37,912 nt of DNA from a candidate division KSB1 bacterium (GTDB lineage Bacteria; Zhuqueibacterota; JdFR-76; DREG01), in the NCBI GenBank assembly GCA_022566355.1, contig JADFJB010000031.1, positions 1 through 37,912 of the forward strand. Reading direction: 5' to 3'. A model generated the notes under the pieces. It saw only the letters and a list, made by a program, of their open reading frames with translations. It ran no database searches and was not told the DNA's origin. Below are positions 31,952-37,912 of the stretch, one piece after another (positions within the stretch are counted from its first letter, which is position 1; every line of letters starts with the position of its first letter). Position numbers and translations under genes: made by a program.

Positions 31952-34396
31952 TTAATTTAATATCACAAGACGTTGTGTTGTAGCCATTTCATTTACTTGC
32001 AATCTATAAAAATAAATACCAGCAGGCAGAATTTGACCTGTTTCATCAAGAACATTCCAAAATATTTCATAAGACCCCGGCATTTTAATATCATTAACCA
32101 ATTCCAGGATTTGTTGGCCGAGTGTATTGTAAATTGAAAGGTTTATTTTAGCATTATCAAGGTAAGAGGGTATTTCATAGTTGATTGATATTCCCGAATG
32201 ATTAGCGCTTCTGGAAAACGGATTTGGATATCCCTGGACAAGCATTTGTGTTTCAGGAATGATTTTCTCTTCATCATCTACACTTTCTTCTACTGCTGTA
32301 ATTCTTGGTATATGCAATAGATGGACATTTTCAATAAACAAAGTTCCCTGGCCATTACCTGAAATTTGAAATCCGGCAAATTCCAAATAATCTTCTACAA
32401 TTCCGTTTCCATTTTCATAATCAAATAATTGATCCTTATCAACTTGGAATGAAACCAATTTCCATCCAACCCAATCGATTGCTTGCCAATCTCCTGATTC
32501 CAGACCATCCGAAGGATCGTTAAAATAGAATCGAATTAAATCATTAGAACCATTGCCAAAAACATACATTCCAACAATATCTTCCGGATACAATACTGTT
32601 TTTTGCCCTTGAAAAGTAAAATCCAATATGCCATTGTCTGTTATTTCATAGTCAATTTGCATGACCCCTATACTATCTCTGAAAGCTTTGTTAGTTGAGC
32701 TGAAAACTATTGTTTGATCTTCAACAAATCCAAAAGATCTCTCGCTACTTGTGGGATTAAACCATTGATCCAATCCTAAATTAAAGTCATCTATCAAAGC
32801 ATAATCTCGAATTGTTTCATCTGTTTTAAAGAGAAATTGGTAATGTTGATCCATTCCAACGCCATCTGAATCACTTAAGGATTTCCTTAAAGTTACCGTA
32901 TACCGTTCTGCTTCATTAAAAGGATTGTCAGGAATGATTGATAAACTGTAATTACCATTTATTGCAGCTTGATGAAATGTCGCATCGATTCTATTTTGAT
33001 TTTGATCCAACAAAACTACATTTTCTTTGGTTAAAGTCGATTGATCAAGTGGTTTATTTAAACCAATATGGACTAAATCTGTGACAACAATTTCGTCCTC
33101 TAGATTGATTGGGGATGTTGATAGAATCTGAGGTTTTGATAAATCAATTGGAGCAGTTTTAAAATTTAAAACATATGGCCTTACTTGGCTTCCATCACCC
33201 TGGCCGTCGATTGGATTACCCTCATAATCCATTGCAGTTGTATCAATTTGGATTGTATAAACTTCATTAAAGCTCAATATAACTTGGGGTATAATCCTCA
33301 GCTTGCTATTTTGATCAAACCAACGTAATTCCATTGGAAAGTCCGGCTGAACTAGAATGGCTGAAGCAACACTTTGAGAATCCATCTGCCGGGTAAATCG
33401 AATCTCGATCCATTCGTATGGCGAAAAAAGTGAATCACCTTGACTGGGTGAAGAATTCTCAATTAATGGTAAAATATTTGGGAGTAAATAAAAATCTAAA
33501 AAGTTAAACTCATGGGATTTGATTCCAATTGAATCAACACGAGGTTGATATCCCGTTGCTGTCACTTCAAAGATATATTGCCCCTCTGGCAAATCGTGAA
33601 ATGCATAAATGCCGTTCCCGTAATTATCTGTAGAATAATTATAATTTGAGTTTAAAATCTGAACGGAAACATTATTCATTGGTTTTTGAGTATCAGCGTC
33701 TCGAATGATTCCGGTAATAGGTGCAACTTCAAGAGGATCAACTTCAAAATAAGCAAGAATTGCCTGAAAAATTGCCAGGGCTTCAAGTTTTAAAAAATCA
33801 GGATTCCTTAGTTTTCTTTCCTCTTGATTATGATCAAAAAATGTTGCTTCGCTTATCTCTCCAGGCATGAGTAAATCATTTAATACTCCAAAGTTGAATC
33901 CTCGAATGTCATAATCACTGCGAATAAACCAATTTGAAGTTCGTAATGCTTTAAACAATTCTTCAGAAATCAAACCGCTCATTTCAACCGCTTCAGTCCA
34001 TTTAGCTTTATTTTGTCCAATAATTTCCTGAAATATATCTACTGTATACCGTGTTTGCCCGTCAAAAGCATTGTGATGAATGGAATGAAACCAATCCACT
34101 CCATTGCTATTGGCAAGATCTTCCCTAGCTGACAACCCTGGTTCAGGTCTATTTTCCAGCTGGGTCATAATAACGGTATCGATGTTTACGGAATACAAAT
34201 AATCTTCAAGAAATCGAGCGACTCGCATATTGATGTCATACTCTTTTAATCCGCTCGGGCCTTCATTGACGCTATTCATTCCATGACCAGCATCAATAGC
34301 TATACTAATGCCCGAAAGATCCTGGGACTGGATTAATCCTTGAGGGATGCAAATAGAAAGAACTAATAAAAGAAAGCTAATTTTTCGAAATAACAA
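31952..34396 (-). CDS. Secreted multidomain N-acetylmuramoyl-L-alanine amidase with C-terminal sorting-type domain
   Basis: An 814-residue secreted protein. Signal peptide about 1-24, then an Amidase_3 domain (about 29-222) with metal-site residues His38 in AIDAGHG, Glu52, His107 in HSIHHN and Glu183 in GEISEATFF, i.e. a zinc peptidoglycan amidase. It is followed by a carboxypeptidase-regulatory-like fold (about 228-300), two Big_5/SbsA-like Ig domains (about 310-415 and 420-528), a jelly-roll/CBM-like domain (about 532-695) and a C-terminal FlgD/Por-secretion-type domain (GYPNPFSRS, NLSIYNTLGQQILELV, PAGIYFYRLQV). The start is TTG, with GGAGAGG ten bases upstream; the nearby ATG is in another frame. 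It is probably a surface-attached wall hydrolase. Confidence 0.85.
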   Translation of the reverse strand: MLFRKISFLLLVLSICIPQGLIQSQDLSGISIAIDAGHGMNSVNEGPSGLKEYDINMRVARFLEDYLYSVNIDTVIMTQLENRPEPGLSAREDLANSNGVDWFHSIHHNAFDGQTRYTVDIFQEIIGQNKAKWTEAVEMSGLISEELFKALRTSNWFIRSDYDIRGFNFGVLNDLLMPGEISEATFFDHNQEERKLRNPDFLKLEALAIFQAILAYFEVDPLEVAPITGIIRDADTQKPMNNVSVQILNSNYNYSTDNYGNGIYAFHDLPEGQYIFEVTATGYQPRVDSIGIKSHEFNFLDFYLLPNILPLIENSSPSQGDSLFSPYEWIEIRFTRQMDSQSVASAILVQPDFPMELRWFDQNSKLRIIPQVILSFNEVYTIQIDTTAMDYEGNPIDGQGDGSQVRPYVLNFKTAPIDLSKPQILSTSPINLEDEIVVTDLVHIGLNKPLDQSTLTKENVVLLDQNQNRIDATFHQAAINGNYSLSIIPDNPFNEAERYTVTLRKSLSDSDGVGMDQHYQFLFKTDETIRDYALIDDFNLGLDQWFNPTSSERSFGFVEDQTIVFSSTNKAFRDSIGVMQIDYEITDNGILDFTFQGQKTVLYPEDIVGMYVFGNGSNDLIRFYFNDPSDGLESGDWQAIDWVGWKLVSFQVDKDQLFDYENGNGIVEDYLEFAGFQISGNGQGTLFIENVHLLHIPRITAVEESVDDEEKIIPETQMLVQGYPNPFSRSANHSGISINYEIPSYLDNAKINLSIYNTLGQQILELVNDIKMPGSYEIFWNVLDETGQILPAGIYFYRLQVNEMATTQRLVILN

Positions 34397-34421
34397 TTAA
34401 CTTTATCCTCTCCATTGAAGT

Positions 34422-35375
34422 TTATAGGTTGAGATCAATTTCATAAATAATTCCAGTCTTATGTTCATCAAAAGCCAAGGATAAACCGTCGGGTGACCAT
34501 GCGGGATTCATTTCCAACAAATCATTTGTTTTAGTTATTTTCATAACATTTTTCCCATCGACATTAGCAATAACAATGTCTGAAGACAAATAAGTATGGC
34601 CGTCATCTTCGGTAACCATATAACTAATCCAATTTCCATCAGGAGACCAAACCGCTCGATACCCATTACCAAAAGAATTACTTTTGCCTGTAAACAAATC
34701 AAAAATCGTTAAATCACCACCGTATACTTCATACATGATTTTACGGCTATCCGGCGATAGTGAAGGATTGATCACGTTTTCCGAAGGAAGGTGAATCCGA
34801 TGATCCAATGTATCTTTTAGTGGTGCAAGTTGAAGTTTTTGATTTTCCAAAAAAGCAAGGTACCTATCCGAACCAGGTAGCGGTTTTTTTAGTGCAGATT
34901 CGGTAAAAATTCCGGTAGTATATTGTTTTAGTTTATGGTTTATCGTGTAAAATAATGAAGAATTATTATGACCCCATTGAGGATTACCTACCCGTTTAGA
35001 AGGTTTTTCGATAATCTCAACTTCCTTAGTATGGATTTGAACCAGCTCAATACTATGTTTTGTTTTTTTATTTTCCGAATTTCGAGCTCTGTAGACTATA
35101 TACAACCCATCCGGCGACCATGCAAATTTATACCCGGAACCTTCTTTTTCTACTAATTTAGTAACGTTCCCGGTGGCCAATGCCATAACCCAAATACCAT
35201 GATAGTTTTGGGTGGTGAAAGCGAGAAATTGGCCATTGGATGACCAAGTCGGTCTCATAAAATATTCGTCTTCGGGAGTTAGTTGCTTTGGTTGGCTAGC
35301 TATCTCAACTGTAACTTGAGCGATCGAGTATGTACTCAGTGATAAAATAATTAAAAGAAGGGTAAATTTTTTCAT
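34422..35375 (-). CDS. TolB-like beta-propeller protein (PD40 repeats)
   Basis: A 317-residue secreted protein: signal peptide about 1-19, then six visible WD40-like PD40 blades with the W/L-S-P-D-G core (WSSNGQFLAF, WSPDGLYIVY, WGHNNSSLFY, LSPDSRKIMY, WSPDGNWISY, WSPDGLSLAF). It is a periplasmic or surface propeller of the TolB/DPP-N type, but it lacks the extra N-terminal TolB domain and has no Pal or Tol genes nearby, so TolB itself is not implied. It precedes the amidase gene by 25 bp on the same strand and is likely co-transcribed, suggesting an envelope role. Confidence 0.85.
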   Translation of the reverse strand: MKKFTLLLIILSLSTYSIAQVTVEIASQPKQLTPEDEYFMRPTWSSNGQFLAFTTQNYHGIWVMALATGNVTKLVEKEGSGYKFAWSPDGLYIVYRARNSENKKTKHSIELVQIHTKEVEIIEKPSKRVGNPQWGHNNSSLFYTINHKLKQYTTGIFTESALKKPLPGSDRYLAFLENQKLQLAPLKDTLDHRIHLPSENVINPSLSPDSRKIMYEVYGGDLTIFDLFTGKSNSFGNGYRAVWSPDGNWISYMVTEDDGHTYLSSDIVIANVDGKNVMKITKTNDLLEMNPAWSPDGLSLAFDEHKTGIIYEIDLNL

Positions 35376-35607
35376 GATTTTGATTGCGTTATACGCGACT
35401 CAAACAACAAGTAACAATTTTTTATACTAGAATAACCTCTTATATTTTAGTTTTTAGTCAATTATACACTCAAATGTTTTCGGTGGTTCAATATAACTTG
35501 AAAAATCTTTTATTGCCTTTAAAATTTAGAGTTTTTTAGATATTATTTATTCCCCAATCAATCCTATCAAAGTTTGTTGGGAACCAATACTATTTGCATA
35601 AAGTAAA

Positions 35608-36714
35608 TCATTTCATAATGACTTTTAAATCTGATATTTTTTCTTTAACAGGTTCTATCTCAAAGCCGATTCGCCCCAACATTTGCTGTTGTTCTGTTTC
35701 GACATCAATCCTCCATTTTCCCGGGGAAACATTTACTTTGTAAGTTAAACCACGAAAACCACCCTCTCTACCCCCAGTGATTACATAGCTAATTCTATCC
35801 GTTGTAACCCATTCCTCCCTATTCGGGAAATATTTTTGCCAGTGGTGAATCATATTCTTTTTTAATTGTGTTGGTGCAAATATTGACGTAAAACAAAAGA
35901 CAGTATCACCTTCTGCATAATGGAAGGGGTTATCAGATTTTTTCCAAAATTTGAACCATTTTGGTTTTTCATAACTAATTTCATATTGATTATCGATTTT
36001 TTTTACATGACGATATATTGCTCCCGATTTTAACGATAACGGAACCGGGGGAATCCAATTGAGATAATAAAACAGGTTAAGCAATAAAAATAACGTCCCC
36101 ACTGGCAAACAAATTAGTTTTGCATCTCGCTTGGTGATAACGAATGCCTTACGATATAGAAGGTAAATAAATCCAACAATATACAAAAAACTAAGGACTC
36201 CCCCTGCTAAAAATGTAAACACTGTCATTTTTTTTGTTACCACAGGGATGAAAAAAATCAAGAATGAAAAAGCGGCTAAAAAGTAGAGTGAAAAGACCAG
36301 ATAGAGGTTGGTCAAGCGATTTTCCAGGAATTCGTTTGCCACTAATAGCAGAACCAATATTCCAAAGAATAGCCAATTTTTAGTCAGTGCTGCGCTTTTG
36401 AAATAAAAAACAACGTAGGCACTGAACAAAGCACCAAGAGTAAATTGCAGTGCATGAGAATAATAGTTGCTATATTTTAAAAGAATGGTTTTTTTTATTC
36501 GGTTCTTATCATGCAGAGAAGATAATAAGATAAAAATTCCGGCTAGAAGAAAATAGAGAAATAAGATCACATTGTCAAAGACACGATCTATTCGCGTGAG
36601 TGTCACACTATCCCAGGCGAAACCACCAAAAAAAAGGATGAGTGGTGCATATTTTTTGTATCGGTTAAAAAATGCAACGGATTGCTCAATATAATGATTC
36701 AGTTTTTCGCTCAT
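35608..36714 (-). CDS. DUF2914-domain integral membrane protein
   Basis: A 368-residue protein with about seven to eight membrane helices in residues 20-225 and a C-terminal soluble domain (about 235-365) matching DUF2914, with VFCFTSIFAP, HHWQKYF and a GGREGGFRGLTYK core ending in a beta-rich LGRIGFEIEP. Function unknown. I use the ATG at 36714 with GAGGG upstream, giving MSEKLNHYIEQ, instead of the TTG 18 codons earlier. It is a single-gene unit: 232 bp to the next minus-strand gene, a region that is AT-rich with no clear feature. Confidence 0.85.
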   Translation of the reverse strand: MSEKLNHYIEQSVAFFNRYKKYAPLILFFGGFAWDSVTLTRIDRVFDNVILFLYFLLAGIFILLSSLHDKNRIKKTILLKYSNYYSHALQFTLGALFSAYVVFYFKSAALTKNWLFFGILVLLLVANEFLENRLTNLYLVFSLYFLAAFSFLIFFIPVVTKKMTVFTFLAGGVLSFLYIVGFIYLLYRKAFVITKRDAKLICLPVGTLFLLLNLFYYLNWIPPVPLSLKSGAIYRHVKKIDNQYEISYEKPKWFKFWKKSDNPFHYAEGDTVFCFTSIFAPTQLKKNMIHHWQKYFPNREEWVTTDRISYVITGGREGGFRGLTYKVNVSPGKWRIDVETEQQQMLGRIGFEIEPVKEKISDLKVIMK

Positions 36715-36739
36715 ATTAATTGCCCTCTTTTTTCTGAGT

Positions 36740-36768
36740 AAAATAATTTTCTCTGTGATTAATCGCAA
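36740..36768 (-). promoter_or_regulatory. sigma-70-type promoter for the DUF2914 gene
   Basis: Minus-strand TTGCGA (36768-36763), 17-bp spacer, TATTTT (36745-36740), about 25 bp before the chosen ATG. Its position independently supports the 36714 start. Weak consensus. Confidence 0.35.
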
Positions 36769-36822
36769 CTACTATTTAATTCCGGAATCCAATTTATCAT
36801 TAAAGTTATCATACAAAAAATC

Positions 36823-36850
36823 TTGTATTTTTGGAGCTTTAACTTATATT
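36823..36850 (+). promoter_or_regulatory. sigma-70-type promoter for the DUF2911 gene
   Basis: TTGTAT (36823-36828), 16-bp spacer, TATATT (36845-36850), about 55 bp before the ATG at 36906. Divergent with the DUF2914 promoter. Confidence 0.4.
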
Positions 36851-36905
36851 TATCTACTATTATCAAAAATTAGTGACTTTAATCATATAAATTAATGGAG
36901 GGTCT

Positions 36906-37775
36906 ATGGTTCGGAAATTACTAATCATACCTTTATTCATCGTTTGTGTAACCCATGTTTTTAACAACGTATTTGCACAAGAACTTCCCAGATTAAGCCC
37001 CAAGGCCAGCGTAATACAGACAATAGGATTAACGGAAGTCAAAATAACATATTCCAGCCCGGCTGTGAGAAATAGAGTCATTTGGGGAGGATTAGAACCA
37101 TATGGCAAGGTATGGAGAACAGGTGCAAACGAGGCAACAACGATTTCATTTCAAGATGAAGTTGCTATTAATGGTCATAAACTATCTGCAGGAACCTATG
37201 CTCTATTTACTATCCCTGGCGAAAAAGAATGGACAATCATTTTTAATAAAGAGGCCAATCAATGGGGGGCATTCAATTATAACGAAAACGAAGATGCGCT
37301 TAGGGTAACTGTGATTCCGCACTTTGTTGATGAAGGTAAAGAGCGTCTAAGTTTCAGCTTCAACAATGTTACAGAAAGTACTACTGAAGTAAAATTTAGT
37401 TGGGATAAAATAGTAGTTCCATTCAACATTTCAGTGGACACACATAAAAAGGCTATTTGGAATATGCGAGCTGCCATGGCAAACCTGGAATCAAACGATT
37501 GGGCTACAGCTCTCCGTTGCGCCACATATTGTATGCTAAATGACATATTACCGGAAGAATCTGAAATGTGGATAAATAAGTCAATTGCAACCAATGAAAA
37601 TTTTCGTAACCTGCGTACGAAAGCCGAAATATTGGCTAAAAAAGGAGAGAAAAAAGAGGCAATTCAGATAGCGGAAAGAGCCATTTCTGTAGGTAAAAAG
37701 AGCGATCGGCCACCTTCTCAACAGAATATTACTCAGCTTGAAGAAATGATCTCTCAATGGGGAGAAAGCTTATAG
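36906..37775 (+). CDS. Secreted DUF2911-domain protein with TPR-like tail
   Basis: A 289-residue protein: signal peptide about 1-25 (cleavage near FAQ). A DUF2911 domain follows (about 30-170), recognised by VKITYSSPAVRNRVIWGGL, WRTGANEATTISF and AGTYALFTIPGEKEWTIIFN. The C-terminal 100 residues are TPR-like helices (WNMRAAMANLESNDWATALR and ILAKKGEKKEAIQIAERAIS). Function of the family is unknown; it is common in Bacteroidota and relatives. The ATG follows GGAGGG. It is the only long plus-strand gene at this end of the window. Confidence 0.9.
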   Translation: MVRKLLIIPLFIVCVTHVFNNVFAQELPRLSPKASVIQTIGLTEVKITYSSPAVRNRVIWGGLEPYGKVWRTGANEATTISFQDEVAINGHKLSAGTYALFTIPGEKEWTIIFNKEANQWGAFNYNENEDALRVTVIPHFVDEGKERLSFSFNNVTESTTEVKFSWDKIVVPFNISVDTHKKAIWNMRAAMANLESNDWATALRCATYCMLNDILPEESEMWINKSIATNENFRNLRTKAEILAKKGEKKEAIQIAERAISVGKKSDRPPSQQNITQLEEMISQWGESL

Positions 37776-37837
37776 GAGATAAGACTATTTGCCAAAAACA
37801 ATTATTTAGTGTCTGAACGAAAAGCACCCATTCTGTC

Positions 37838-37912
37838 ATTCCCGCATGCTTTTAGCGGGAATCTACATGCTTGGAATGATTAGATTCCGGCTCAAGCTTG
37901 TCCCTGCATGTT
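37838..37912. repeat. Dispersed-type palindromic intergenic repeat, cut by the window end
   Basis: ATTCCCGC (37838-37845) and GCGGGAAT (37855-37862) form an 8-bp hairpin with a 9-base loop, followed by related ATTCC/GGAAT segments up to the end. The GTCATTCCCGC...GCGGGAATC pattern is that of well-known dispersed intergenic repeats in many bacteria. It lacks a T-tract, so it is not a standard terminator for the DUF2911 gene. Confidence 0.6.

Noticed and set aside
35535-35585. Possible terminator TTCCCAA / TTGGGGAA after the DUF2914 gene
   Set aside because: One bulge, long loop and no T-run after the stem on the minus strand.

Overview
The window is AT-rich bacterial DNA with tightly packed operons, most of them on the minus strand. 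Several markers point to the FCB superphylum, most likely a Calditrichota/KSB1/Marinimicrobia-type lineage: a complete Bat (aerotolerance) operon, a GWxTD-domain protein, DUF2911 and DUF2914 proteins, and a large secreted amidase ending in a type-IX-secretion/FlgD-like C-terminal domain. Phylum placement is inference from gene content; no rRNA is present.

Left part (1-9550). A minus-strand tRNA-Pro(UGG) lies beyond an operon of a membrane double-GAF protein, a 66-residue zinc-binding protein and RdgB. Next is a six-gene minus-strand run: an NSS-family transporter, its tiny MetS-like partner (37 codons, overlapping ATGA), HolA, an ECF sigma factor, a zf-HC2 anti-sigma factor, and an HtrA-PDZ protein that has lost the catalytic His and Asp. 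Two plus-strand genes follow: a single receiver domain with a C-terminal membrane anchor, and a 4-helix membrane protein preceded by a long dyad. A ferritin faces them across a shared terminator.

Middle (9550-20560). A short intergenic repeat element and a terminator precede (in map order) the ten-gene Bat operon, transcribed from 20442 to 9907: a short BatD-like protein, MoxR ATPase, DUF58, a TPR lipoprotein with a SurA-like segment, a second short BatD-like protein, BatA, BatB, BatC (very Gln-rich), BatD and BatE. MoxR plus VWA proteins suggests a chaperone/assembly machine spanning the inner membrane and periplasm.

Right-middle (20575-31740). A proteostasis island: a TPR lipoprotein, ClpB, DnaK, Hsp20, an FmdB-type zinc ribbon, a GWxTD protein, a DegP-type protease, a zinc-finger-less DnaJ, GrpE and a second Hsp20. 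Both hsp20 transcription units begin at near-perfect sigma-54 (-24/-12) elements, with TGTCA/TGACA half-sites about 90-130 bp upstream. No CIRCE element or HrcA gene was seen. The most notable possibility in the window is therefore a sigma-54/enhancer-controlled heat-shock response operating alongside an ECF sigma/anti-sigma/pseudo-HtrA envelope-stress module.

Right end (31950-37912). A multidomain N-acetylmuramoyl-L-alanine amidase, a TolB-like beta-propeller, a DUF2914 membrane protein, and on the plus strand a secreted DUF2911/TPR protein. The window ends inside a dispersed-type palindromic intergenic repeat.
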